DNA from: Phycisphaerales bacterium
GTDB taxonomy: Bacteria; Planctomycetota; Phycisphaerae; UBA1845; Fen-1342
Assembly: GCA_016716475.1 (NCBI GenBank)
Contig: JADJWG010000001.1
Span: 1-64,000, forward strand
Direction of reading: 5' to 3'
DNA: 64,000 nt
The notes below the pieces were generated by a model. That model made no database searches. It saw only the letters and a list, made by a program, of their open reading frames with translations, and was not told the origin of the DNA. The translations under genes and the position numbers were made by a program. Below are positions 17,417 to 26,609 of the stretch, piece by piece; positions within the stretch are counted from its first letter, which is position 1, and the number at the start of each line of letters is the position of its first letter.

Positions 17417-17800
17417 ATGCACGAGCAAGCAGTTGAAGATGCACGCATTTCGCTGACCGAGGTCGCTAAAGTCGCGCCCGGGCGGCCCTCGGCCAATTGC
17501 GTCTGGCGGTGGTGTCGCCGTGGAGTCCTGGCGCGCAGCGGCGCGCGAATCCGCCTTGAGCACGTCCGCATCGGCGGGAAGATCTTCACCACACGTCGTT
17601 GGCTCGACGACTTCGGTCGGCGTTTGGCCGCCGAGGACGCCAAGTACTTCAGCCTCTGCGAAGCCACCAGCGCTGTGGCTCGTTCCTCGGAGCCACCGTC
17701 ATCGGACTGGACCAGCGCACGCCACAACCGCCTCAACGACAGGCGCCTTGCGGAAATCGAAGCTGCGGAACGCGAGCTTGATGCGAGGGGGGCGCGATGA
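17417..17800 (+). CDS. DUF1580-like helix-turn-helix protein
   Basis: A 127-residue protein. Residues 5-60 (ISLTEVAKVAPGRPSANCVW then RWCRRGV) and the strand pair IRLEHVRIGGKIFTTRRWLDDF match the DUF1580 pattern that I know mainly from planctomycete mobile DNA: a MerR-like helix-turn-helix plus wing with GGKxxTT. The rest is a charged tail. GGAG six bases before the ATG at 17417 supports this start over a GTG at 17384. It overlaps the next gene as ATGA, so the two are coupled. Likely a small DNA-binding regulator of the element. Confidence 0.6.
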   Translation: MHEQAVEDARISLTEVAKVAPGRPSANCVWRWCRRGVLARSGARIRLEHVRIGGKIFTTRRWLDDFGRRLAAEDAKYFSLCEATSAVARSSEPPSSDWTSARHNRLNDRRLAEIEAAERELDARGAR

Positions 17801-18590
17801 CCACGCCGTCACAACCGCCTCTGATTTCAATTGGTCAAGGCGACTACCGTCGCGATTTCCCAGTTCAGCCCGAAACGCCGGCCACGTCGACGAACGCCGT
17901 GATCGAGCTTCGCTTCCTCTCGCGCGAACCCGCTGACGTGTACCACGCCAAGTCCGGCGACTTCCTGACGTCGCACACCCTGACCGACTTCCGCCGCTGC
18001 CCACTCATGTACCGCAAGAAGGAACTCGGCCTGGTGCCGGAGCGCGACACGGCGGCGTACCTCATCGGCCGGGCCGCGCACTCCCTGATCCTGGAAGGCC
18101 GGCAGCGCTACGACCGCGAGTTCGCCGTCGGTGGCCCGATCAATCCGAAAACGGGCCAGCCCTTCGGTTCGCAGACGAAGGCGTTCGCGGAATGGGCAGC
18201 GCGCCAGAGCAGGTCCGTGCTCAGCGACGCGCAGGGGGCGCTGGTCGAGCAGATGGCGGCGGCGGTGCGTGAGCATGGTGTCGCCGCGGCGCTGCTCGCC
18301 GACGGCGTTGCCGAGGGTGTTGTGCGGACGCGCTACGGGGAGTTCCCCTGCCAGGCGCGCATCGACTGGATCAACCCGCACACTGAGGTCGGCATCGTCG
18401 ACCTGAAGACCTGCGACCACCTCGACGAATTCGAGTTGGCCGTCCGTGCCTTCGACTACATCCATCAGGTCGCGTTCTACCGGGCGATCGTCGCGCTCGT
18501 CAGTGGCCACGTCCTCCCCGTGCACATCGTCGCCGTCGAGAAGCGCGAGCCGTTCCGCTGCGGCGCGTGGCGCGTGCTGCCGTCGGTACT
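17797..18590 (+). pseudogene. RecE-like PD-(D/E)XK exonuclease, truncated
   Basis: The intact N-terminal ~260 residues have YHAKSGDFLTSHTLTDFRRC, LIGRAAHSLILEG, then CQARIDWINPHTEVGIVDLKTC, with the D...DLK catalytic pair of PD-(D/E)XK nucleases, and HQVAFYRAIVALV. This is the phage exonuclease VIII/RecE-like family used in recombination. Homology ends near VEKREPFRCGAWRVL; the open frame then runs as arginine- and proline-rich nonsense to 18867 because another gene has been joined out of frame. The product would lack the C-terminal helix bundle. Confidence 0.65.
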
Positions 18591-18838
18591 GGACGAAGGG
18601 CTACGTCTTCGCGTTGACCAATTGGCGCGAGGTGCTGCAGGGTTTGGACGCCCTGCGGAACGAGCGCGGCCTGGCCGTCATCCTGATCGCCCACGCCCAG
18701 ATCGAGAAGTTCGCCAATCCCGAGACCGACACCTACGACCGCTACGCCCCGCGGCTGCAGAAGCTTGCGTCGGCGCTGCTGCAGGAGTGGGCCGACGAGG
18801 TCCTGTTCTCCTCGAGCGTCAACGCAGCGGTCGCGGAC
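18591..18838 (+). pseudogene. Phage-type AAA ATPase (AAA_24-like), C-terminal fragment
   Basis: In a different frame from the nuclease it reads KGYVFALTNWREVLQGLDAL, ERGLAVILIAHAQIEKFANP and RLQKLASALLQEWADEVLF. The ILIAHAQ strand plus helix is the sensor region of phage nucleotide-binding AAA proteins that normally follow RecE-like nucleases. The Walker A half is missing, so a deletion of the nuclease C-terminus and ATPase N-terminus joined the two near 18590. It ends abruptly at 18838 against a fragment on the opposite strand. Confidence 0.55.
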
Positions 18839-18841
18839 CGC

Positions 18842-19335
18842 CGAGCTTCTTTGATCTGGCGCTCTAGCTCCTTGATCTCGCGCTCGAGGCTGAGCTTCAG
18901 ATCGTCAGCCCAACCGTCTAGCTTCTCCGCTTCGGCCTCGAAGAACCGGGCGTTGCGCTGCGAGATCGCTTGTTGAATCACTTCCTGACGCCGTTGAGTA
19001 ACCGCGGCGAGGGTCTGCGGCACGGCTGTGGCATCCACGCTGGTGGCGGTGACGTGGCCAGGGAGGGTGAACAGCCGATGCGCGCACTCCTCATCGAGGA
19101 GCTCGCCAGAGTCCGACATCGCGGCGACGATCAGATAGTCCTCCGCGTGATCCAGGGATTCCACCGTGAACCGCGATAGCGTCAGCCAGCCCGCCTCACC
19201 ACGAAATGGCTCCAGCACGCTGATCTTGCCATCGTGCTCGTCGTAGTCGAAGCAGACCTCGGCCGCGCCGAGGTCGCGGCCCATCGCCCGCGCGAGGACG
19301 ACCTCGGCGAGCGGGTGCGTGACCCGTACATTCAC
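18842..19335 (-). pseudogene. SNF2-type helicase fragment
   Basis: The minus-strand frame gives MNVRVTHPLAEVVLARAMGR, DYDEHDGKISVLEPFRGE and AEDYLIVAAMSDSGELLDEE, then a coiled coil (QRNARFFEAEAEKLDGWADD, LKLSLEREIKELERQIKEAR). This is the late part of SNF2-like helicases of about 950 residues, distinct in sequence from the remnant at the window start. Both ends are missing: the ATPase side stops by about 19340 and the C-terminus is cut where the AAA fragment begins. A defence or mobile origin is likely. Confidence 0.5.
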
Positions 19336-19424
19336 GCTTTGCCGGAATCGGGTACAAGCGTGGCACGAGAAGTCCGCGGCTGTTCGTGCCCGCGAACTTC
19401 GTCCGCGGCCGGCGGCATAAACAA

Positions 19425-20108
19425 TTACGCTCGGCCGTGAAGCAGCGGGTGGCCCTGGTAGCGTGTCTGCAGGGTGAGAATGCGCTCCCGGACGATGCGG
19501 ATGCAGTCCTCATCGGTCCACTCCGGGTGGCGGTGTGGGTACAACGGCTCCCCATAGGCGATAATGACCGGATGGGGGCGGGGCAGCTTCGCCGTCCGCG
19601 GCCAGGATTCAAACGCGCCCAGGATCAGGACGGGCACGATCGGCACGGCCGTCTTGCGGGCCACAAGCACGACACCGGGCCGCATCTCGCCAATCGTACC
19701 GTCGGTGGTGCGGGTGGCCTCGGGGAAAGTGAGGATCAGGCCGCCGGCCCGCAGGCGGCGAATGAGCTCCTTAATCGCGCGCGTGTCGGCGGTGCCGCGC
19801 TTCACCGGGAAAGCGTTGAGATAGTCCATCAGCTTCGCGAGCCAGGCCGTCTTCCACAGCGTATCGCGGGCCATGTACTCGCACTCGCGCGGGATGGCGA
19901 GCGTGGCGAGCGGCGGGTCGAGGAAGCTTTGATGATTGCTGACGAGGAGCGCACCGCCGCGCTTCGGGATGTGCTTAACACCGAAGACACGACCGCGGAA
20001 AAAGACAAGAAAAAGCAGTTGCACGAGGACCTGGGCCCAGAAATAGCCGGTCCGCCGGCGCTTCCGCTGGCCAGCGGTGAGGATGGCGGTCGGCTCGGTC
20101 GTAGTCAT
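19425..20108 (-). CDS. plsC: 1-acyl-glycerol-3-phosphate acyltransferase (PlsC family)
   Basis: A 227-residue membrane-associated acyltransferase that makes phosphatidic acid from lysophosphatidic acid. The NHQSFLDPPL segment at about residue 57 carries the HxxxxD motif, FPEATRT at about 129 is the acyl-acceptor motif (EGTR-like, with EATR), and VPIVPVLI is motif IV. An N-terminal hydrophobic segment (FWAQVLVQLLFLVFF) anchors it. Its ATG overlaps the cmk stop as ATGA, so the two are translated together, a known pairing. The 3' end lies at the edge of the inserted region, marking the return to core chromosome. Intact. Confidence 0.85.
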   Translation of the reverse strand: MTTTEPTAILTAGQRKRRRTGYFWAQVLVQLLFLVFFRGRVFGVKHIPKRGGALLVSNHQSFLDPPLATLAIPRECEYMARDTLWKTAWLAKLMDYLNAFPVKRGTADTRAIKELIRRLRAGGLILTFPEATRTTDGTIGEMRPGVVLVARKTAVPIVPVLILGAFESWPRTAKLPRPHPVIIAYGEPLYPHRHPEWTDEDCIRIVRERILTLQTRYQGHPLLHGRA

Positions 20109-20827
20109 GCGTGCGGTCCGCGCGAAGGTGGGGGGTAATCGGCCGAGTCCGTGCGTGTCACCTCGACACCGGCGGCGTGCAGGTGCGCAATCATGCGATC
20201 GAGCACGTCCGCGAGCGGCAGATTCGTCGTGTCGATGCAAATGGCGCCGATCGGCACCGCAAGGGGGGCAACCGCGCGCGCCGCATCGGTGCGGTCGCGT
20301 TCGTCGAGGTTGGAGAGCACCTGCCGCAGGGTTACCTCTTCGCCATCAGAGGCAAGATCGTGGAGCCGACGCTCCGCACGCTTTTCGAGCGAGGCGTCGA
20401 GGAAGAACTTCAGATCGGCATCGGGAAAGGCCGCCGTGCCCTGGTCGCGACCCTCGGTGACAAGCGAGCCCAGCCGGGCGGCGATCTGGCGCTGCCGCTC
20501 GATCAGGACGCGGCGGACCCCGGGCGAAGCCGCGATGAAGCGGGTGTGGTCATTGACCCGCATGGAGCGGATCTCCTCGGTGACATCACGTCCGCGGAGC
20601 ATGACGCGGATGTGAGTCGGGCCGGGATCCAGCGAATACTCGTCACTGGCCGCGAGGGCCGTCAAGCCGGCCTCGTCATGCAGGTCCACACCACTATCGA
20701 GTGCGGCCAGCGTGACGACGCGGTACATCGCGCCGGTATCAAGATAGGGAATGCCCAGCCGGGCGGCGAGTTTGCGGGCAGTCGTGCTCTTGCCCGACCC
20801 AGCCGGGCCATCAATCGTTATGATCAC
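20105..20827 (-). CDS. cmk: Cytidylate kinase
   Basis: A 240-residue (d)CMP kinase: GPAGSGKSTTARKLA is the P-loop, YLDTGAMYRVVTL the CMP-binding segment, GRDVTEEIRS and VTEGRDQGTAAFPDADLKFF the typical NMP-binding landmarks. The latter reads GRDQGT where many enzymes have GRDIGT. It phosphorylates CMP/dCMP with ATP in pyrimidine salvage and lipid-head-group supply. I chose the GTG at 20827 because VIITIDGPAG is the normal N-terminus; no strong ribosome site is visible. It overlaps plsC by four bases. Confidence 0.88.
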   Translation of the reverse strand: MIITIDGPAGSGKSTTARKLAARLGIPYLDTGAMYRVVTLAALDSGVDLHDEAGLTALAASDEYSLDPGPTHIRVMLRGRDVTEEIRSMRVNDHTRFIAASPGVRRVLIERQRQIAARLGSLVTEGRDQGTAAFPDADLKFFLDASLEKRAERRLHDLASDGEEVTLRQVLSNLDERDRTDAARAVAPLAVPIGAICIDTTNLPLADVLDRMIAHLHAAGVEVTRTDSADYPPPSRGPHA

Positions 20828-20956
20828 AGGATACGCATCCGCTCTGGTGGAATCGTCGTGTTCCGTTGCGCGGCGATTATAAACGTGTCCGCGCACTCCG
20901 CCTACTGCATTGCCCGCGGGAACCGGACGGCGGGGCGTGACGCGAAGGAGCCGCAC

Positions 20957-21280
20957 ATGACCCGAGCCCGCACGATCATGGTCGATCTGGACGGCGTGCT
21001 GTGCAGCGAGGAGTCGTTCCACAACCGGCCGCTGGCCGAGCCACTACCCGGAGCCCGAGAAGCGCTGCGGAAGTTGCGCGCGGCCGGGCACACGGTGATC
21101 ATCTACACGGCGCGCGGCTGGGGTGAGCAGCGGGTGACCGAGCACTGGCTGCGGCAGCACGAATTCGAATACGACGGGTTGCACATGGGGAAGCCGATCG
21201 CGGACGTGTGGATCGACGACCGGGCCATCGGCTTTCGCGACTGGGTGCAGGCGCTGGCCGAGCTGGACCAGCGTGGCTGA
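20957..21280 (+). CDS. Small HAD-family phosphatase-like protein
   Basis: A 107-residue HAD-fold protein. MVDLDGVLCSEE carries the DxDG(V/T) nucleophile motif I, IIYTARGWGEQ is motif II (T in YTAR), and DVWIDDRA is the terminal acidic motif IV; LHMGKPIADV supplies the lysine. The size matches cap-less HAD proteins encoded near sugar-nucleotide genes. AAGGAG at 20945-20950 sets the ATG. It precedes a UDP-glucose dehydrogenase-like gene on the same strand, so a sugar-phosphate substrate is plausible but unproven. Confidence 0.7.
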   Translation: MTRARTIMVDLDGVLCSEESFHNRPLAEPLPGAREALRKLRAAGHTVIIYTARGWGEQRVTEHWLRQHEFEYDGLHMGKPIADVWIDDRAIGFRDWVQALAELDQRG

Positions 21281-21456
21281 AGCGGCGCGCGGGGCCGGCC
21301 TGAACGGTTGCGAACCCTGACCGCTTGCCACCGGGGCGCGGGGCCGGTGATAATCCCGCGAGCGAGCGCCGCGCGGCATGTCTGGGCGTTCCCCCCGGGG
21401 CGGCACCCTCGGGACCGGACCGGTCGGCGGGAATGCTGAGACAGGAGCGACGACGG

Positions 21457-22251
21457 ATGAAGAAGCCGAAAGTGGCCTGTGTCGGTGGCGGGGTGGTGGG
21501 AACAGCGATGCGGAAGCTCTGCGGGCCGGAGACGGTCGTGTACGACGTCCGCACCGAGCCGGGCTATACCCGCGACAAAACCCTCGTGAATGCGTGCGAC
21601 GTGGCCTTCATCAATGTGCCGACCCCAATGGCGCCGGACGGGAGCTGCGATACGTCGATCGTTGAAGAGGTGGTCTCGTGGCTGACCTGCCCGCTGATCA
21701 TTATCCGTTCGACCGTGGCCCCGGGTACGACAAACCGCCTGGCGGAGACCTACCGCCGTAATCTCGTGTTTCAGCCCGAGTACCTGGGCGAGACTCCGGC
21801 ACACGTGTTCGGCAACATGGCCGAACGCGAGTTCCTCGTACTCGGCGGCCCCCCCGCGTTGACCTCGCGCGCCGCCGACTTCTACAAGCACTACTACAAC
21901 TCGTACGTGCAGATCTACTTCTGTGACGCCCTGACGGCGGAGTTGTGCAAGTACATGGAGAACGCGTTCTACGCCGTAAAGGTCACGTTCGTGAACGAGT
22001 TCTACGATATCGCACGGGCGCATGGGGTGGACTTCAACATGCTGCGCGAGGTATGGCTGGCGGACACCCGCATCAGTCGCGATCACACCTTCGTGTATCC
22101 CGACGCCCGTGGGTTCTCCGGCAAGTGCCTGCCGAAGGACTGCAACGCCATCGTCCACTCCACCCTCCAGCACGGCTACACGCCGAAGTTCATGCAGGCC
22201 TGCCTGAAGATCAACGACGAGTTTCTGCGGATAAACGAGCAGCCGGCATAG
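21457..22251 (+). CDS. Short UDP-glucose/GDP-mannose dehydrogenase-like enzyme
   Basis: A 264-residue NAD-dependent sugar-nucleotide dehydrogenase. VGGGVVG (residues 9-15) is the nucleotide-binding loop; VAFINVPTPMAPDGS and IIIRSTVAPGTT follow, then AELCKYMENAFYAVKVTF (central helix) and GFSGKCLPKD with the catalytic cysteine at residue 224. Full-length UGD enzymes are about 430 residues; this one ends after the central domain and lacks the C-terminal UDP-binding Rossmann domain. The frame ends cleanly, so it looks like a natural short form. It may need a partner or use a smaller substrate. The ATG at 21457 follows GGAGCG. Confidence 0.72.
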   Translation: MKKPKVACVGGGVVGTAMRKLCGPETVVYDVRTEPGYTRDKTLVNACDVAFINVPTPMAPDGSCDTSIVEEVVSWLTCPLIIIRSTVAPGTTNRLAETYRRNLVFQPEYLGETPAHVFGNMAEREFLVLGGPPALTSRAADFYKHYYNSYVQIYFCDALTAELCKYMENAFYAVKVTFVNEFYDIARAHGVDFNMLREVWLADTRISRDHTFVYPDARGFSGKCLPKDCNAIVHSTLQHGYTPKFMQACLKINDEFLRINEQPA

Positions 22252-22472
22252 AACGCCCAACGCAGTGCCCCCGGTCGGATCCCAGGAGATCCTGGAGAGC
22301 GCGGTTCCGAACAAGCAAGCGACCGCGCGGCGGCGGGTTTGGGGCGGAAATGGGTACCAGCACCTAGCGCAAGGCACTGGCCACGGCGCACTCCGGACCG
22401 CATGATAGCCATGCGCAGGTGCGGTGCGCACCCGTGCGTGTAACTACGATTGGAACTTACCCGGGAGCCGTG

Positions 22473-25400
22473 ATGATGCGATACGTTTGGAGCATGAGCG
22501 CCGCACTGCTGCTTGCAGGGCATGCGCTGGCCGGGCCACAGCACTGGGGGTTCGGCTTCGGTTACCTGGTCACCGTCGAGGAGGACGCAACGGGGCTGCG
22601 GGCGCTCTGCGTGTACGAACCACCCATGCGGGTCAAGGAAGGCGAGTGGCTGCTGCGGTGGCGCGACACATCGGCGCATTACACGCACGTCGTACCGGGT
22701 GGCCTTGCCGTCGGTGATTTCTGGCCGCAGGGCATGGGCGGCAAGGAGTACCTCGTGCTCATCAGCCACACCGCTGACACCGGCTGCAGCATTCAGGTAC
22801 TCGACCCGCCCGAGGTGTTCAGCACCCGCGCATGGCGCGTGCTCAACACTTGGCCGTCGCAGTTGCGAACGGGGCAGGCGGCCCAGACGGGCTGGCCTGG
22901 AAGGACGTCGCCACTGCGGCATCTGGAAGGAAAAGCTGTGGTGGCGAGTGCGGCCGGTGACATCCTCGGGGTCGGTCGCGATCAACTTGTGGTGCTGGCC
23001 GTATCGTGGGATCCGACGCCGCATTATTCGCTGGGAGTGTACGTGGCCCCGGAAACCCCAACGAGCGGCGATTGGACGCTGCACGCCGTGCTGGCGGTGG
23101 CCAATGTACCGGGTGACCGATCGAAGGTGGTGACGCAGATGGCCGTCGGCGATTTCTGGGGACACGGCCGCGACTTGGTCATGCTGCAAATCGGTGACCA
23201 GCGCGTTTATTGCCGGGTGACCGACAGCGGGCATACGAGTGCTGACGACAGTGATATGCCCCAATTCATCATCGCGCATGCGGAAGTTGTGGCCGACGCT
23301 CCGGTGGCGGCGGGTATCGCGGAACCGTTGACGGTCGTGGCAAGCGACTTCCTGAAGGACGGCTTCGCGTACTTGGCTGAAGTCGCAACGGAGCGCGCAG
23401 CGGAGACGGCGCTGCGGTTCCACGTGGCCCCGCGCATCGCCGAACGCTACAACACCTGCTGGATTCGACCGGATGAGACGTTCGCGGGAGCGCGGCTGGA
23501 TGGGCAGGTACTGGGCGACAGCCGGCTGGTCATGCGCGGCACGCGCGGCACACCGTACGGTGCCGTCGTGGCAGCCGGGGCGGGACGGCTGTTCGGCTAC
23601 ATCACAACATCGGTGGACGAGCGCAAGGAGAAACTCTGGAAACCTTGGCAGCACCGGGGCTTCGACGACGTCGAGATTGCGTTCGCGAAACGCACACCCG
23701 TGCATCGACTGGGCGTGCCGAAGGAGTTCCAGGATGGAGACTGGCCCTGGGAGCCGGATGACCATTACGGCTGGCCGCATCGGGGCGAGACGGTCACGTA
23801 CGAAATTCACGTCAAGAACAACAGTTCGCGCGTGATCCCGGCCGGCGAAGTCACGCTACGGGCGTGGGTGGACACGCCGCACCGCAACGCGGACACGCGA
23901 CCGGACGCGCATGCCACACAGAATTTCAGCTTCACGATCAACGAGGCGATTCCGCCGTTCGACCCGGCCAAGCCGGAATACACGGTGGTGCGGATTCCAC
24001 TGGAATGGCCGTTCGACCTCGTGCAGCCGGAGGGCTGGACCTGGAAGAAGATCAATGTTCGTGAGATCGGCGAGCGCTGGCTGGTCGTGCGGCTGGACTA
24101 CGCGACGGATCAGAACGAGCGCAACGACCGCTATGACCTGGCGCTGAACAGTCTGCTCTTCCGCCCGGTGTTGCGCTTCGACGTGGACGCGCCACCGCAC
24201 CCAGCGGAGGATGGGCTGGAGGGCCGTCCGGACCGCAAGATCAACACGCTGGCCTATCGACAGCCGATCGTACTGGGCGATCCGGAGTCGAAGGAGTACT
24301 ACGGGCGGAAGCTGGCCGATGCGGTGCAGTGCATGTGGGAGCGGTCGCGCACGAGCACTGGCGAGGACGTGTGGCAGCGTGTGGCATTCGACAGCTACCG
24401 GCTCTACGACACGCACGGGCGCGAGGGGCTGAAGGGCCTGAACCGCGCGGACGACTGGTCGTGGTACGAGGCCCCGCGCGAGAACGAACACTGGCTGGGC
24501 CTGTGGGGTGACTACGAGCGCTTCGACCCGCGTGACGGCGGCGCGGAGTTGCACGAGACGGGCCACCTGGTGCACCGTATCGGCGACCTGTACCACTACT
24601 TCATCAATCCGATCAACCTGCGGTCGATCCGCATGGCGGACGGCACGCCGGTGCAGATGAACACGTACGCGTGGGGGCTCGACAGCTTCTGTTCCGGGCA
24701 CGCCATCATCGGTGAGCCCACGGCGGATCTGCACCGCTACCTGGAGGGTGCCCGCTATGGGCTGGGATTCGCCTGGCATCGCATGCTGCCGGAGCGGATC
24801 GCGGTGCGCGTGCTCGACCGCGATGGCCAGCCGGTTGCGGACACACCGATCGCCATGTGGATGTACCCGCAGGGCACCCGGCATCAGGAAGGGCGCACGG
24901 CCGCCGACGGCACGTGGGACCCGCAGGTCAACAAGGGTCGCAATGACGTTTTCACACCTTTCAACCTGCCCCAGTACAGCGGGCGCGTGCTGGACGCACT
25001 GGCGCACGTGTTCGTGGTCGACTTCCCCGGTTACTCAGAGTTCATGATCTGGGGCGCCGAGGACATTGCTGCACACAGCCGCTACACGCTGATGCACCAG
25101 ACGATCCTCAACCCCGCGGAGTGGACCTGGGACTTCCACACGCTCTACAAGGCCGGGGCGCCGCAACCGGCGTTTGACATCGTCGCGGCCGTGCAGGGGC
25201 GCCAGTTCACGATGCAGATCAGCGGACCCCCGCAGGCCGAGTACCGCATCTACCGGCGCTGGGAACCGACTTACCGCTTCGAGCACATCGCCGACCTGCA
25301 GGCGCCGTCCGGCGCGGCGACGGCAAGCTTCATGGATGACATGGGCGCGGCGGACTGGTACATGGCCGGGCGCTACCGCGCGGCGTACTATGTGACGCAG

Positions 25401-26609
25401 CGCACAGCCACCGGCGAGTCGCTGCCGCGTCGCATCTACGGTATCGCAGTAGAGAATGCCAGCGGCGTGGCGGATGCCGGCAGCGGCAAACTGCTGGTGT
25501 CCCTGAACTGTGGCAAGGCCGAGCCATTCGGCGTGCTGTTCGATGGCACAACGCCGGCTGAGGAGTACGTAAAGCACTTCCGCTTCGGGCACACGGCCGC
25601 ACGGATCGTGCCGTCGCGCCTCGATTCGCAGAAGCTGTATGCCACACTGGTCAACTCGGACACCGGCTGGCAGTCGCGCCTGTTCGACGTCATCCGCTTC
25701 GACCAGCCGGACCGGCACCAGTCCCTGTACGCCGTGCTCGACGCGACCGCGGATGTCGATGTCGAATCATTCTCAACGGCCGAGCCGTACACCGTCACGT
25801 TGCGGCGGCACGATCCGGAGGAGCGCAATCCGATCTGTCCGGGCGACTGGGCGCGCGCCGGTGATCGGCGTGCCCGTATCCGTGCGGTTGACGGACTGAC
25901 CCTGACGCTCGACCAGCCGCTGTTCGAGGGGGAGCGCGAGCGCCAGCGGCGCTTCGTCGTGGAATTTGGCGGTGGCACGCCTGGCAGCGACGCGCACCTG
26001 CGTGAATTGCGTGCGCCGCGCGGATTGGACCTGCTGCTCGTCGAAGGCGCCGAGTACCCGGCGATCGCCGATACCGGTAACCGGCGCATCGTCGTCTGGG
26101 ACAGCGGGACGCGCTTCGTGGCTCAATGGGCCCCGGACGACGGCGAGTTCCGCCCCACCGCGATCGCGACCGACCCCCGCGATCCGTCCTGCTGTTTCGT
26201 GCTTGACCGGCAGCGGAACGGGCGCAGCCGGCTGTACCACTTGCAGTTCGACGGTACGGCGCTGACAGCCAGCGAGAACTTCCCGATCGAGATCAACGTC
26301 AGCGACGCGACCGCCCAGGGCGAAATGGGGCTGGCGGCGGCCGTGGACACTACCGGGCGGCCACTGTTCGCGATCACGGACGCCACGCGCGGGCTAGTTC
26401 TGGAAGTCGTGGTACACGATCCTCGGCAGCGTGGTGTAGACGGAACAGCCGAGCAATTTGAGGTGGTGAATACTTACAGCGCTGCGATCGGCGCATTTGT
26501 CGGGCCGGAGAAGCTGACAAGACCGTCGGACGTGGCATACAGCACCGTCAATGGCGAACTTCGGTTGTTCGCTGTGGATGGGCAGAACCGAGTCGTCCGA
26601 TTGCGGTAG
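22473..26609 (+). CDS. Large secreted HExxH protein with CARDB-like and propeller regions
   Basis: About 1378 residues. The signal peptide MMRYVWSMSAALLLAGHALA is followed by an N-terminal repeat region (LAVGDFWPQGMGGKEYLVLI, MAVGDFWGHGRDLVMLQI) resembling FG-GAP/VCBS propeller blades. Residues ~440-580 look like a CARDB-type Ig domain (YEIHVKNNSSRVIPAGEV). A zinc-peptidase-like motif ELHETGHLVHRIGDLYHYF places HETGH at residue 694. The last ~200 residues have NHL-like blades (AIADTGNRRIVVWDSG, PSDVAYS, LFAVDGQNRVVRL). An extracellular or cell-surface peptidase or carbohydrate-binding role is inferred; no exact family is recognised. Intact over 4.1 kb. Confidence 0.65.
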   Translation: MMRYVWSMSAALLLAGHALAGPQHWGFGFGYLVTVEEDATGLRALCVYEPPMRVKEGEWLLRWRDTSAHYTHVVPGGLAVGDFWPQGMGGKEYLVLISHTADTGCSIQVLDPPEVFSTRAWRVLNTWPSQLRTGQAAQTGWPGRTSPLRHLEGKAVVASAAGDILGVGRDQLVVLAVSWDPTPHYSLGVYVAPETPTSGDWTLHAVLAVANVPGDRSKVVTQMAVGDFWGHGRDLVMLQIGDQRVYCRVTDSGHTSADDSDMPQFIIAHAEVVADAPVAAGIAEPLTVVASDFLKDGFAYLAEVATERAAETALRFHVAPRIAERYNTCWIRPDETFAGARLDGQVLGDSRLVMRGTRGTPYGAVVAAGAGRLFGYITTSVDERKEKLWKPWQHRGFDDVEIAFAKRTPVHRLGVPKEFQDGDWPWEPDDHYGWPHRGETVTYEIHVKNNSSRVIPAGEVTLRAWVDTPHRNADTRPDAHATQNFSFTINEAIPPFDPAKPEYTVVRIPLEWPFDLVQPEGWTWKKINVREIGERWLVVRLDYATDQNERNDRYDLALNSLLFRPVLRFDVDAPPHPAEDGLEGRPDRKINTLAYRQPIVLGDPESKEYYGRKLADAVQCMWERSRTSTGEDVWQRVAFDSYRLYDTHGREGLKGLNRADDWSWYEAPRENEHWLGLWGDYERFDPRDGGAELHETGHLVHRIGDLYHYFINPINLRSIRMADGTPVQMNTYAWGLDSFCSGHAIIGEPTADLHRYLEGARYGLGFAWHRMLPERIAVRVLDRDGQPVADTPIAMWMYPQGTRHQEGRTAADGTWDPQVNKGRNDVFTPFNLPQYSGRVLDALAHVFVVDFPGYSEFMIWGAEDIAAHSRYTLMHQTILNPAEWTWDFHTLYKAGAPQPAFDIVAAVQGRQFTMQISGPPQAEYRIYRRWEPTYRFEHIADLQAPSGAATASFMDDMGAADWYMAGRYRAAYYVTQRTATGESLPRRIYGIAVENASGVADAGSGKLLVSLNCGKAEPFGVLFDGTTPAEEYVKHFRFGHTAARIVPSRLDSQKLYATLVNSDTGWQSRLFDVIRFDQPDRHQSLYAVLDATADVDVESFSTAEPYTVTLRRHDPEERNPICPGDWARAGDRRARIRAVDGLTLTLDQPLFEGERERQRRFVVEFGGGTPGSDAHLRELRAPRGLDLLLVEGAEYPAIADTGNRRIVVWDSGTRFVAQWAPDDGEFRPTAIATDPRDPSCCFVLDRQRNGRSRLYHLQFDGTALTASENFPIEINVSDATAQGEMGLAAAVDTTGRPLFAITDATRGLVLEVVVHDPRQRGVDGTAEQFEVVNTYSAAIGAFVGPEKLTRPSDVAYSTVNGELRLFAVDGQNRVVRLR

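Noticed and set aside
19336..19424. A second half-tRNA copy closing the element before plsC
   Set aside because: I searched by eye for TTCGAATCCCATCGCCCGCT-like sequence between 17.2 and 19.45 kb and found none; the right boundary seems deleted.
22176..23810. A 544-codon minus-strand open frame opposite the large secreted protein
   Set aside because: No signal, start site or recognisable domain; antisense to a well-supported gene with a signal peptide and repeat motifs.
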